DNA from: Sphagnum magellanicum
Taxonomy: Eukaryota > Streptophyta > Sphagnopsida > Sphagnales > Sphagnaceae
Reading direction: 5' to 3'
Assembly (NCBI GenBank): GCA_021904315.1
Contig: CM038918.1
Location: 17,685,349 to 17,749,348 of the forward strand
Length of the DNA stretch: 64,000 nt
Shown here one piece after another: positions 21,927 through 33,345 of this stretch. The notes under the pieces are model-generated. The model made no database searches and was not told where the DNA came from. It worked only from the letters and a program-made list of their open reading frames with translations. Position numbers and translations under genes: made by a program. Every line of letters begins with the position of its first letter. Within the stretch, counting starts at the first letter, position 1.

Positions 21927-24754
21927 ATGATGATGTTGCGTAGTGTGAGTGGAGTAGGATCTACACAGCAAGCGCGATGCACTTTGTGTCATACTCCCAG
22001 CAGTACCTCGACATCCTTGCCGAGTACCCACTATGGATCGCCATCGCCCCGCGCAAGAGCTTCAAGTTTTCAGCCCCTGCAATCTCTTCAAGGCAATAAT
22101 AGGTTGCTGAAACCTGTTGCATTGAAGGATCTGTCGAACAGTTCTTCTTTCCGGACTGGCCAGTGCCTCAGGAGGTTCACGCCTCTGAAGAACGCAGGCC
22201 CGTTTGAGAACAAGACTTCATTGAGATGGAAAAAAATCGAGGCCAACGCGCTCGATGCAGGGCAGTCGGGAGCAGCAGATGCATATCCGGAGGAAAGTGT
22301 GATCCCCGAGGGAGAACAGGATGAGATCACTACAGCAAAGGCCGCAGCACAGAGACTGAAGATCGGGACGTACTTTATCTTATGGTGGAGTCTGAATGTG
22401 GTCTTCAACATCTACAATAAGAAAGTGCTCAACGTCTTTCCCTATCCCTGGTTGACATCCACACTGTCGCTTGCTGCTGGTTCTACCATCATGCTTCTCT
22501 CTTGGGCCACGAGACTTGCTGCTGCACCAGAGCTTGATGTTGAGTTCTGGAAAAACCTTGCACCGGTCAGGCATCTATCTCCATTGCTCCCCTCAATTAC
22601 TGGATTAGCAGATCCGTATACATGTCTCTAGTTCTTCCTCTAGGATTCAAACATCGGGTGTTGCTGTCTGTGGACAACAATTGTTGCTTTCTGAGTTTTG
22701 TTGGTCTTTGTTGTGCATGGACTTCCCAACACTCTGTTGCACTCTACACTTGATTGCAGACCTAGGGTTTCAATCCATGTCCAGTTTCTTCTTTCCCTAA
22801 TATGAATCTGCTTTTTCTAATTATTTTCAGGAGTTGGTTTGTCACTCAGAAAATCTCCAATGTCCTGAAGTGTCTGTGAAAATGGTGTTGTTGATGAACA
22901 GTCATGTCTCTGGGTTCAATCCCAGGGTGACAATTCAGAGGAACATGTTTTTAAAACTATGTCAGGCTGAAAGGAGTTATGTGGCATGTTTTGGGTCCTT
23001 CTGTAACTTTGTAAAGTACTGCTCTGATGATCCACATATATGGAGTTTCTGGGTTCTTGCCCCTGGAAAAATTCAGAGGGATGTTTTTGTAACTGTGCTC
23101 ACATGAAAGGAGTTATGTGGCAATTGTTGTGTTGTATAACTTTGCTCAATGCTGCCCTGATGATCTGCATACAGAGTGCTCAAGCTTGAAGATACTAAAT
23201 TCTTTTCCCCGGAATGCAGGTGGCATTAGCCCACACTATTGGTCATGTGGCTGCAACTGTGAGTATGTCAAAGGTTGCTGTTTCATTCACCCACATTATC
23301 AAGAGTTCTGAACCTGCTTTCAGCGTATTGATTTCACGGTTCCTTCTTGGGGAGACCTTCCCCTTACCTGTCTATCTGTCACTTCTACCCATCATTGGTG
23401 GTTGTGCCTTGACTGCTGCTACGGAGCTGAACTTCAATGTTACTGGTCTGTTTCTGTTCCCCTCTGCTTTCAATATCTGTTGACAAGTTGTCATTTGCCA
23501 TAACCATTATGTGTTTGTGCCTTGCATATCTCAGATGTAAAGATTGTAGCAGCATTTGAGGTATCAAGGTATCTGAAATTGTGCATTATCAACTGTGGCA
23601 GGATTTGTGGGAGCCATGATCTCCAACATTGCATTTGTGTTCCGCAACATCTTCTCGAAGCGAGGGATGGTGAAGAGTAACAAAGTGGGTGGCATGAACT
23701 ACTATGCATGCCTGAGTATGTTGTCATTAGCGTTCCTGACCCCATTTGCCTTTGCTGTTGAAGGCCCTAAGTTATGGGCTTCAGGGTGGCAACAGGCAAC
23801 CCAAACTGTGGGTCAACAATTCTTCTGGTAAGCTTTCTTGATTTTTTCCCTCAGTTAGCTGGATTTTGTGATGGATTTTTTATCAGTAGGCTACACTTCA
23901 AGTCCATTCTGTTCATCAGTCTTGAACAGAATAAACTTCTTTCTGCAGGACTGTTTTTGGTCTTGATTATCTAGCTTTTCCAAGTGGGCTGGCTGCAGCA
24001 TTGTCATTGGGAGTACACTGGGTGCAAACATCTCACAGGATAATGCGTAATATGTGTTTCAAACAGGTGGGTGATGGCGCAGAGTGTATTCTATCATTTG
24101 TACAATCAGGTCTCTTACATGTCTCTAAATGAGATATCACCACTGACATTCAGTATTGGTAACACCATGAAGCGTGTGACGGTGATCGTATCTTCAATCA
24201 TTGTGTTCCACACACCTGTTTTGCCTGTGAACGCTGTCGGTGCTGCCATTGCAATTTTTGGAACCTTCCTTTACTCCCAGGTGAGCATGACAATTCAGAA
24301 CTGAGGTAGAGAAAAGGGTTATATGTTTTTGTTAAGGCTGATATATAGCTTTGTTAAGGCTTACATATAGCTTTTTAAGGCTTATACGGCTTGCTGTTTA
24401 GTTTCATTTGTCATAAGACACAAACAGAAGTGATGAAATGTTGTTGTGCATATAGTATGTATAAGTTCTTGGAATTCACGACTGATCACTGCTGGAATAC
24501 ACATAGTCATATAGTGGTGCATTTGGGAGAGCTGTACCTATTTGAAATCTGCAAGGAAAATATTTCTTCTGTACCCAACTGTGCAATAAGTACAGGATCT
24601 TGTTGTGATATGGCTGGAAGATTCTTCTTTGTTTGCTAAGAGGGGTGTCAGAACTTGGTCTTGTCATAGTTAGAAAACCAGAATAATGAGTTTTTGCTGT
24701 GGTGCTCATGTTGATCTGTTTGGTGTTTGTGATGGTGTGCAGGCCAAGCAATAA
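21927..24754 (+). CDS. GPT: Plastid glucose-6-phosphate/phosphate translocator
   Basis: Imports glucose 6-phosphate into plastids in exchange for phosphate (drug/metabolite transporter fold, inner envelope). Exons 21927-22565, 23220-23445, 23602-23827, 24067-24280 and 24743-24754 join in phase to 438 residues. Residues 1 to about 115 are Ser/Thr/Arg-rich, a plastid transit peptide. The mature part opens with YFILWWSLNVVFNIYNKK and PYPWLTSTLSLAAGS, followed by HTIGHVAATVSMSKVAVSF, HIIKSSEPAFSVL, FRNIFSKRG, GMNYYACLSMLSL, FYHLYNQVSYMSL and FSIGNTMKRV. The Lys of IIKSSEP and the Lys-Arg of TMKRV are the phosphate-binding positions known from the triose-phosphate translocator structure. Wording such as NVFPYPWLTSTLSLA fits GPT better than TPT or PPT. 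I end exon 4 at the donor after FLYSQ, because the small last exon AKQ-stop restores the usual C-terminus; read-through would instead give VSMTIQN-stop at 24304. ATG at 21927 is the first in-frame ATG. Confidence 0.93.
22907..23176. repeat. Two-copy tandem repeat (about 138 bp) in GPT intron 1
   Basis: Blocks TCTCTGGGTTCAATCCC, ATTCAGAGGAACATGTTTTT, GAAAGGAGTTATGTGGCA and GCTCTGATGATCCACATA (22907-23043) come back in the same order at 23046-23176 with scattered changes. It lies wholly within the intron and looks like an old local duplication. Confidence 0.7.
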
Positions 24755-26127
24755 GAGAGCTATGTATGGCAGTTTTTGCAATCAAGGGCTATGTGGCCCA
24801 GGAAGTCATTGATCTGTGTTCAAGTGACTTTGGAATACTTGAACATTATCTTTGTAAGAGATTTGATTATTTCAAAGGCAATTATTTTGTTGTAATGTAC
24901 CGGGTTCCCTGGTATGTTTGATTGATGAAAACAAAAAGTTGAGACCTTTTTGTGACAAAACTCAGCACTTGTGGGTTGAGGAGGGGGTGGAATTGCTAGA
25001 AATATGGCTATTGACAGATGAAATTTATGTTTTGTGAAGCTTACTTTCACAGCCTTGTTAAGGATAGATTGAAAATTCCTTATCAGGTTGCTCAAATGGT
25101 AGCTAACATTGTGAAAAATCCTTCCTGCTGTTTCTGGAATGTGACAGACAGTAGGGATGCATATTTTTGCAGAAGTTTTTGTCCAAAAATTGTCATCAGA
25201 TCATTGCATGCTTATCTGTTGTCACTGTCAGGAGTTGATGATGTCAGTGGGGAGCAATGGTGGCTACTGCTGTTCATGATGAAGCTCTTTGTGAGTGACA
25301 TCAACAAGGTTATAAGTTATAACTGCAGTCATTTTTTTGTGTGTTTTTTTTGGTTTGGCTGAAATTGTCGTTAAGCTTATCTTAACAGACTTGTTGTGGA
25401 GTTTTCTCTGTAATCTGTGAAAAGGGTGTGGCCCACGTCCTTCTCTTTGTGCCATCTGGAAGTTCCATAAAAGCCCAATTAAATTGAAATTTATTTGTAT
25501 AGCCAGTTTGTCTTCTCTTACAGATGTTTCTAATTGGCTCAATTTTTTCTACAAAGCTATATAACTTGTGGTCAATGATTGATGTTGGATCTCAAAAAGG
25601 CTCATGTTCCTTCTGTTCATAGCTGGATTCTCAATGACTATAGGAGCAGTGGATGTGATAAAACTCCTATATCTTTTGAGATCGGAAGTTGATATAACTT
25701 CTCTGCTTTTGCTGGAGTCATTTGGTTTTTTAACTCTATATAGTAAGGTTGACTTAGTACATCTAAAATCTTGCATGAAAGTTCTGATTAATAGTGGTGG
25801 TTTGATGCTTAAGTTTTTAGTTTTTGTTGGTTCAAGAAATGACACTTAATTTCAGGTATTTGTGGCTTAAGAGTAGACAAGAGAAAAGTTCTTTTGAGAC
25901 TCTCCACAACTTCAAAGTTGAAGAAGCTCCAGACTTAATCTCTTGGTCAGGTTTTTTTAATAGACAATTTGTTCCTTTACTTTGGTCATTGTGCCTATAG
26001 ACAATGTATTGGTGTCCCCAAGGGTGCAAATTTCAGTCTATTTAGCCCGTGTCTACCTATTTTTCCCATTGTGTGACCTCTCTTGTTTTTTGTTTTTCCC
26101 CTTCTGTGGTGTTAGGTGCTAGCCAAC

Positions 26128-26275
26128 ATCATGGCTGCATTTTCCCATTGATTCTGGACTTGTGACAGATATGCAGTACTCGACTAGTGGTTGCACTGAC
26201 TGATCATGGCTGAGTCTTCTCATTGCTTCAGGACTTGCAACAGAAACTCAGTTCTTAGACGAGTGGTTGCACTGG
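26128..26275. repeat. Two-copy 75-bp tandem repeat
   Basis: ATCATGGCTG at 26129, ATTCTGGACTTGTGACAG and GACTAGTGGTTGCACTG are repeated 75 bp later as ATCATGGCTG, CTTCAGGACTTGCAACAG and GACGAGTGGTTGCACTG. The preceding GCTAGCCAACATCATG also occurs at 39740, at the head of another tandem array. Confidence 0.65.
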
Positions 26276-27245
26276 CCTTTACCCATTGTAGGGAGCTGAT
26301 GAAATCAGAGGGCAAGTTGTGATAGATAAGTTGCCATTGCACATGTTGCAGTTGATGGTCCCTGTTGAGGGTCATCACTGTTACTGTTTATGTTGATAGT
26401 TTTTATTATTCTCTGCCCAAGTTCTTCCTTTCTGTGTTTATTATCTTCTTCCTAGTTCAGTCCTTATCTGGAATTCTCCATTTTGACTTAATGAAAAGTT
26501 TTTCACAGTCTCCTGGTTTTCTTCTCCTGGTTTTCTTAATCATGAGTACCTGTGGAGATTTCTTGATGCTCATGAGAGTTATATATTGTTAGTTTTTCTC
26601 TTATTGTTTTGTCTAGCAACTATTCATTGCTTAATATTTGACCCTGGATGCTGATGAAGTTGCATATAGACTGTCACTGTTTGTATCTAGCGTGTATTGA
26701 ACTGTCTACAAACAAACATTCTGCCTGCAACTTCAGCAAAGTGTTTCTTTGTATTTCCCTGAAAGCATAAACAATAGACATAATTGGTACATTGCAGGAG
26801 GATGTTGGAGAAAAAATAAAAATAAAAATATTGTTTCAGTTCTTTGATCCAGCATTCAACTTTTTTCCTTGTCTGCCAGTTGCCTTACCTAAGCCCTTTG
26901 CGATTGTGTGCACAAGCTGTTTTGTGTTGAATGTGTGTGAATCAGATTGAAGACCAGGAAGTTCTCTCCCACTTCCAATGCTAGGAGGTGCTCTTCTCAC
27001 AAAAATCCCTTGAAGGAGAAGGGAAGGAGGATCTGCATGCATGCACCAGACAGAGTGATGGCTCCATCACTCCAAACATGAACAGATGACACTCCCACCC
27101 ACCATGTGCTTTCTTCAAGATTGTCATCACACTCTCTGTGTGTCTCTGTACACAGAGACCTTGCAAGTTCTTTGCTCCGCTACCAAACTCGATCCCTTCA
27201 CACATTGCCCCCAAATCCACGCCACCATTGATTTTCAGACAGAGA

Positions 27246-27247
27246 CG

Positions 27248-27308
<61 letters not shown>
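27246..27308. repeat. (GA)n microsatellite
   Basis: About 28 uninterrupted AG/GA dinucleotides, roughly 800 bp before the methyltransferase start codon. Long GA runs in this position often lie in plant promoters or leaders. Confidence 0.9.
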
Positions 27309-27310
<2 letters not shown>

Positions 27311-27576
27311 GTTATTTTTTTGTCAATTTTGTGATCTAGCCAAAGTGGCGATCATCCGTTAGAAGATTTAGCCAAATTTGGCTACAATCTAAATAATGAA
27401 ACTAAAGCAATTTATCAAACATCCTTTTATGTTTTTGGCTACCTAACTCTGAACCAGGCGTCGAACAAAATCTGGCGATTTTTCTAAAATTTTGGTGGAG
27501 TTCTGGCTATTGAAAATCTCCAAAAAAGAAACTTGATTTTATCACTTTTTTGCTATATATAGCCAGCAAAAAAAAG

Positions 27577-27845
27577 GCTCTCTGAGGGAGAGAGACAATA
27601 TTCGCCGTTGTTCGGCTTTGGGCCATTAGCTTAGGTGGAGCTTGTGTGGCATTCCACGTGGATAGGAGCCTTTTCTCGACCTGGAGAGAGCGGGAGAGAG
27701 ACAGAATATTCGCGGTTGTACGGCTTCGGGCCATTGGCTTAGGTGGTTCCAGAAGGGAGGGAGAAAACATTGGGCGTTGCTCGGCTTCGGTCCATCCGCA
27801 TAGGTGGAGCCTAAGTGGCACTCCATGTGGACAGACCTCGGTTGC
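27577..27845 (+). promoter_or_regulatory. Repeated site-II/G-box module upstream of the methyltransferase gene
   Basis: A unit of about 63 bp (GGGAGAGAGACA, then TTCGCCGTTG, TCGGCTTTGGGCCATTAGC and TTAGGTGG) occurs three times, with anchors at 27601, 27709 and 27770. A linker of about 42 bp that ends CGACCTG follows the first and third units. The units contain GGGCCATT (near the site-II/TCP-type motif TGGGCC, joined to ATTGG in unit 2), and the first linker contains the perfect G-box CCACGTGG at 27654-27661. In the third unit region this is CCATGTGG. The array lies 270-530 bp before the start codon, so it may be proximal promoter or leader. Function is inferred from known plant motifs. Confidence 0.55.
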
Positions 27846-28110
27846 GACCTGAAGATGTGAACGGCGCAACCTTCTTCAAGGGAGTGTGGATAGATAGATA
27901 GATAGGGGGAGAGAGAGAGAGAGGCCTTCGCTGACGAAGATAGTTTCCGCGAATTGCAATCGACTTTCTCTTGCTCTTTTCTTCTTCTAAGATTCATTGC
28001 CGTTGTCGTTGCGCAGGAATTGAAAACAGAAGCTCAGCTTCAAATGCACTACCAAGCCATTTGCAGCAAGAAAGAGAATCCTGTGGTTTTGGTGCACAAG
28101 GAAAGGTCTC

Positions 28111-28217
28111 ATGGCTGCTGCTTCTGCTGCAGCATCATGCTCTGCTGCCGTTTCTGTCACCAGTTGGCGTTGCAGTAGCAGCAGGGAGAATGAAGCGTAT
28201 TCGGCTGCAAGGTCAGG

Positions 28218-28249
<32 letters not shown>

Positions 28250-31200
28250 ATAATAGTGTGAGAATGCAAGCTTACAGCAACAACAGCATCATCAGTAGCA
28301 GGAGCAATAGGAGCAACGGCAGCGGCAGTATTATTAGTCCTATGGTTGTTGGCAGGGAAGCGGGTTTTGAAGAAGGCGATTTGGAGCGGCCGAGATGGGC
28401 AGGAGACGATGTGCTTTCGCGCTTCGTCAGTGCTCTCATTGCCATCAAACCTCTCTTCAACATCATGAAGTTCGGAGCTCGTCAAGTCGTTATTAGGTTG
28501 GTTTGTTTTCAACTGCCCGATGTTTCCTTCCCTCCTTTTTGTTTGTTTTGAAAGAGCTGCTGCTACAATATTCCGCTGCCGCTCTCCTTCTTCTTCTTCT
28601 TCTTCTTCATGTGGAGGAGGAGGAGAAGAGACAGGAAGCACGTGTCAGTTTGCCAAGAAAACCCCAAGAAGTTGTTGGAATGATCTGAAATTCGAAAACT
28701 TCACAACAACAAGCATCCTTTATCCTGTTTGTGAGAGAAAGTGCAGAGTGAATGTATGAACTGTGTGTGAGAGTGCAGAACAGCAGAGAAGAAGGGGATT
28801 AACTGGAGAAAAATGGCAGACGAGGTTCTCACATCAGATGTGTATGCTGAGAAGGAGCTTCTTGAAGACAAATCACTGGTTTATCCTGACTGTAAGTGAA
28901 AGCAATTTCTCTTGACTGCACTGAGTGATGATGTGCAAAGATGTGGATTTGCCTTCCTTCTTTGAACTATGAAAGGGCAAACACATGCAAAATGCTTGTT
29001 AAGGTCCAGGCCAAAGGTCTTGACATGTGTTATACATGTTAAGCTGCAAAATTCATTTACTGCTTTGCAATTGTAGAGTGCAGTTTTGTGATGTGTTTTG
29101 CAAATGTGTTATCACACACAGTGGGATTATGCACTGCGACACAGATTTGATTGCAAGTTGCAAACTTGTCTGAAGTATTGAAGATGTTGGATGCTGCTAC
29201 TGATGTTGTCTAATGGTGGAAGTTCTGTTTCAGATTACTTGAAAGAGTTCCATGCGTATGCAGATGGCAATCTCTCTTGGAAGGTGTGTATTTGCTATCT
29301 TTTGATTAGCTATATCTCTTGGGCACTAGTATAAAAGCATGATTGGATGTTCCTGTTTGCTTCCTTGAATATGATACAAACTCAGGATGCAGGTTTTGTA
29401 TGAATTGTTTGCCTGAAATTTTTGGGAGTACCACCTTCTGAGCGAAAGCAATTTGGGAGGGATTGTGTGCTGGGATCTGAGAGAAGAAGGGCACAGAGAG
29501 GGAGATGAGGTTAAAGGTAGATGGATAGAAGGGTCTGACAAGCTGTAACAGAGTGGTGGCAGGCAGCTAGTGAGGTGGCACCAGCAACTCTTTCCATGGT
29601 GCTGCGCACTATTCCCACTGCAGAAACAGCAGCAGAAGCAGCAGAACGTGTGCGAGGAGCCTGGTTGTGGGTATGTCCATTCTAAGAAGAAGTTCTTGAG
29701 AAGACAAATTTCTGCTTTGTAAATGGACTCAATAGTGACTGTCTTTTGGGGGAACAGAAAAAAAAAATTCCTTTACTTCATCATGAAACCCAAATCCAGC
29801 TCTCATTCGGGGGGTGGGGTGGGGGGGGCGTGGGCAGTGTCTCCCACTCCCTGGGAAGAGGTAGTGATGTGGCAGAGGGTTTGGTGTTGCCACCAGATCT
29901 CATGACATTTGACCAACATGGCTGGCATTAGTGCAGTTGTCATCTATGGACACAAGATGCATCCCTGAATCTGATCAAGTGACAAGCATATTACATCTAG
30001 CATGAAAATGAATATCATGCCCGGTTTCTGTAGCAGTTTCCAGACTGCTAGAACCCTGCGAGGAATGTCCAGTGGAGGTTGACACTAATGTGCGCAGTTA
30101 CACTCAGAACTTTGAGCAAGTTGTGGAGTTTAGGTTCATTCATCAACCTTCATCTGGTCTGCGCTCAGGCCAGATTTGAAATAGCATGTGTATGTGTGGC
30201 AGGCTATAGAAGACCACCACAGGGCTCATTCCAATGGTTTGGGAGTTTCTGCAATTCTTGATGTTGGTTGTTCCACTGGCGAGAGTACACAGGCCCTTGC
30301 TGCTGGGTTTCCAGATGCCAAACTTGTGGTAGGTCTATAATGTGGGTTTATCTGCTTGATTTAGCACTCACTTCATGAATTGTTCTTGCAAAACATGTAG
30401 GAAACATGCAATATCCTTTACACAGTGCACACCTTTTTTCCAGGTCGCAATTTTCTTCCATTGACATATTCTCCAGAGACTGTGAGGTTAACTTAGGTGA
30501 GAGGTTGGCAGGGGCTGGACTTGTCACCCTACTTTCTGGCAGTGGCTCAATACATGCAGAAGAAGAGAGTGGCCTCAGGCAAACCAGGAAGTGAGAGGTC
30601 AATAAGTTGGGTGCATGCAAATGGTGAAAGCACTGGGTTACCTGCTGCCTCTTTCGACATAGTCTCTCTTGCCTTTGTGGTGAGTATCAGTTGGAAAAAT
30701 GAAAGCTGAAGGATGCTTGCAGATGTCTGGGGTTTGTTTCTTAATGTTAATCATGCTACTAAAAGAGAAACACTGTGAAATCCCTATCCAAGAAATTGTG
30801 TGTCCCCAGCCCATTTACGTCTTCAATAGCAACAGTGCAGCACAGAGGCAGCACTTTGGAAACAAGGCTAAACAACTTTTGTGAAGCTCTTTTCTCTTTT
30901 CTCTTGGCCCAGCAGCCACTCCTTTGTCATAGGATGGTGTAAACGACAGCTGAAGCCCCTCTGATATGAGATTTCTCCATCAGTGAAAGTATGGTAGTTG
31001 CTGTAACTGACATTAGGGTGGTGGTTGTGGACTGAAGATTCATGAGTGCCCTCCATATGCAATCAAAAATTTGCTGAAGGAGGCGTACAGGCTTTTGAGA
31101 CCAGGTGGCACAGTTGCTCTGACTGACAATTCGGTACGTCTCCTGAACCCTGTTCCCTGTCTGCAGATTCATTAATTGCAGCAGTTTGCTTCACCTTTGC

Positions 31201-31873
31201 AATCAAATCATGTTCACTTATGCTGTGACAAATGCAAGGTACAATAGTTGTTTTGTCTATTGCAACCCCCATGCACTGATTCATTTTTGTGTCATTTTTT
31301 GGACATTACAGCCCAAGTCAAAGATTATTCAGGTATGTTTTTGTTCCAACCACCCAGTTTCCATGTGCATTTGGCTATTTAATTGTTGCACGTGTTGCCT
31401 CCTGTCAGAGTTGCACTGCCTTTTCTGTTTGCTGCAGTCTTGACAGCAAGGATATCCTCAATCTCTATTCATGGATCAAATGCTAGGTTGTTGTTTCGCC
31501 CTTAATAAGAGATCCATTATCCTGTTGGTAGTGAAGTTTACATCCACCAAAGATAACTTGTATAGTGTTTCCAACATTTGGTTGCATTATGTACACTGAA
31601 GACAATTTGCTAGTGCCTACATACGTTTGTATGCTTACAGTGCTCATCATATTTCAAATATTTCTTGTGAACGAAATGTTTCCACTGTGCTTCTGTCTGC
31701 AGAGTTTGCCACCTGCAGTGTTTATCTTGATGAAATCAACTGAACCTCATAGTGATGAGTACTACTTGATGGACTTGGATGGGGCCATGAAGGAGATTGG
31801 TTTTATCAATGTCACCTCGGTTTTGACAGACCCACGACATCGAACCGTCACTGGAACTGTGCCTTTGAAGTAA
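28111..31873 (+). CDS. Plastid-type class I SAM-dependent methyltransferase (UbiE/COQ5-like)
   Basis: Nine exons join in phase to 412 residues: 28111-28496, 28779-28891, 29234-29283, 29563-29670, 30203-30328, 30512-30679, 31038-31133, 31312-31332, 31703-31873. Residues 1 to about 75 are Ser/Arg/Asn-rich, including a poly-Ser run coded by an AGT microsatellite, and are probably a plastid transit peptide. Next come LSRFVSALIAIKPLFNIMKF and SLVYPDYYLKEFHAY. The SAM site follows: motif I ILDVGCSTGES (about residues 237-247), GLDLSPYFLAVAQ (262-274, acidic loop for the ribose), NGESTGLPAASFDIVSLAF, HECPPYAIKNLLKEAYRLLR, PGGTVALTDNS, and the closing DPRHRTVTGTVPLK. It resembles the Arabidopsis group around At4g29590 as I remember it; the substrate is unknown to me. 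Every donor is GT and every acceptor AG. The 21-nt exon 8 codes PKSKIIQ. Confidence 0.9.
28219..28253. repeat. (AGT)n coding microsatellite
   Basis: About ten AGT triplets inside exon 1 of the methyltransferase gene. They code a serine run in the presumed transit peptide, where length change should be tolerated. Confidence 0.85.
28590..28612. repeat. (CTT)n microsatellite in methyltransferase intron 1
   Basis: A TTC/CTT run followed by a GGAGGA run. The two can pair weakly. Confidence 0.75.
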
Positions 31874-32760
31874 GACTGAAAGCTGTGTTTGCTGCAGACT
31901 TGGGTCAATTTGCACATTTGCAAACTTGTATGGTGGCAGCAGCCAGTTCATATGCTGTCGTGGTGCTATAAGACAAAACATTTGACATTTGCTATCAAAT
32001 GCTGGAGGATTGACAATGTACTTGCAAGAGCGGAAGCCAAATAGACTGCTAAAAAGGTGCCTTTCCCCCTCCCAATGAGCTCAACTGTGGGCCCTATGGA
32101 AATTAATGGAATAAGAAGAGTTTCATCGGACCACCAACAATAGATAGTATGTGCCACGACCATGTTCATACACAATGAGCAGGCTCTTGTCTTTCCAATT
32201 GTCTCTCTTCACGATTTAAAAGCAGTTCTGATTGCACTCAAACTGCAGTAAGCTTTTTTGGTTTGAAAGAGTATTCAATTTTGAAGCATTTTGCTGGTGA
32301 GAAGAACCACATGTGGGGCTTTTATTGGCCACATCTTTGCATTTACAAAACTGCACATTTGGTTTATTTCAACACAGTTAAGGAGCATTATCAAAAAAAA
32401 ATGATTTCAAAGGTTTGAAATTCTGAACTAAATGGCTACAAGAGAAAGGACTTTTTGAAAAAACTATTTGGTGAGTTGTTTATATTCACTAGGGGTGAAA
32501 ATTTCTAGCTCCAGATGCAGGTCACATGTGCAAGCAAGAAATAATCAAAATTTATCCAGATGACATTTGTAAACATTCATTACCAAAAGAAGTTATGGTA
32601 TCCTTGTCCTCCTTGTTTAAGGAACTCCATGGACTGATGACTGGTTATGTAATTCTAGCAAGAATATTGTCTCCTCCAGGCCAGATGTGAGGATTCCTGT
32701 ACCACAAAGGTGTAGTAACATCTTCATCTAAGGGCTAGCATCATCAGGAAGCTATGGGAG
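31874..32760. other. Methyltransferase 3' region, no further gene
   Basis: Probable 3' untranslated DNA followed by intergenic sequence. I see no coding frame with resemblance and no clear repeat. Confidence 0.4.
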
Positions 32761-32761
32761 G

Positions 32762-33345
32762 ATTCTCAACAAAACTAGAGTGTTGTCCAACAAAGGACGC
32801 CCTTGAAAAGGAGTTCAGCTAGTAAGTGACACAGACCATACCAAAACTGCACACATCTACAGCAGGTGAATATGCAAGACTGACATCTGATCAATCGCTC
32901 AATGCATATAAACGCCCCCAGTGCCTTCCAAAACTCAGTTCTCACAACATCATCAACATCATCCAAGCTCTCAAAAGTCCTTGAATTTAACATCACATGA
33001 TTGAGCACACATTACAGACTAAGCATCCCAGTTTTCACAACATCATCAACATCATCCAAGCTCTCAAAAGTCCTTGACTTTAACATCACATGATTGAGCA
33101 CACATTACAGACTAAGCATCCCAGTTTACACAACGTCATCAACATCATCAGAGCTCTCATAGTCCTTGACTTTGACATCACATGATTGAACACCCATTAC
33201 AGACCAAGCAGACTCTTGATATCCAAAAGAAGAGTATGAGTTTGGTTAGGGGAAAAAAGGAGGTGAAATGAGAACATTTGTGGAACCGAGGTCTTTATGT
33301 ATCAATCCACACCCGTGCAGTAGATTGATGCAGGAGTGGTGGTGA
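32762..33345 (-). pseudogene. Protein-kinase remnant with triplicated activation segment
   Basis: On the minus strand 33299-33276 reads HKDLGSTN, the kinase catalytic-loop pattern HxDLxxxN, preceded by LLHGCGLI and followed by VLIS. Further on come three units of 93-94 bp (33215-32938), each starting near QSCDVK(V/F)KD and continuing ESLDDVDDVV, in the position of the DFG/activation segment; Asp-Phe-Glu or Asp-Tyr-Glu replaces DFG. After the last unit, RTEFWKALGAF is followed, in another frame, by YSPAVDVCSFGMV (32872-32834), which fits the SDVYSFGMV helix of plant kinases. Stops and small frame changes interrupt it, including one extra T in units two and three, so it is not a working gene. 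Parts upstream of the catalytic loop were not found. Confidence 0.6.
32936..33215 (-). repeat. Three-copy 93/94-bp tandem repeat
   Basis: CACAACATCATCAACATCAT, then AGTCCTTGA, CATCACATGATTGA and CATTACAGAC recur at about 32938, 33032 and 33126. The first two copies differ at only a few positions; the third is more diverged. It duplicates the kinase-like activation segment on the minus strand. Confidence 0.85.

Larger units (their letters stand above)
24755..27570. other. GPT 3' region and intergenic DNA
   Basis: The first several hundred bases are probably GPT 3' untranslated sequence. The open frames at 25018-25362 and 25604-25849 show no family resemblance and I treat them as chance. Repeats at 26128-26275 and 27246-27308 are listed separately. 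Part of 27330-27480 belongs to the dispersed GCCAAATTTGGC family. Confidence 0.4.

Noticed and set aside
24281-24304. GPT ending as VSMTIQN with stop at 24302-24304
   Set aside because: The donor gtgagc after FLYSQ and the exon AKQ-stop at 24743 give the C-terminus usual for the family. Read-through may still occur as a variant.
25018-25362. A 114-codon frame 3' of GPT
   Set aside because: No family resemblance, no splice or start context, and it ends in a T-run string; probably chance.
27252-27306. GA-run frames giving alternating Arg-Glu strings
   Set aside because: Pure microsatellite translation.
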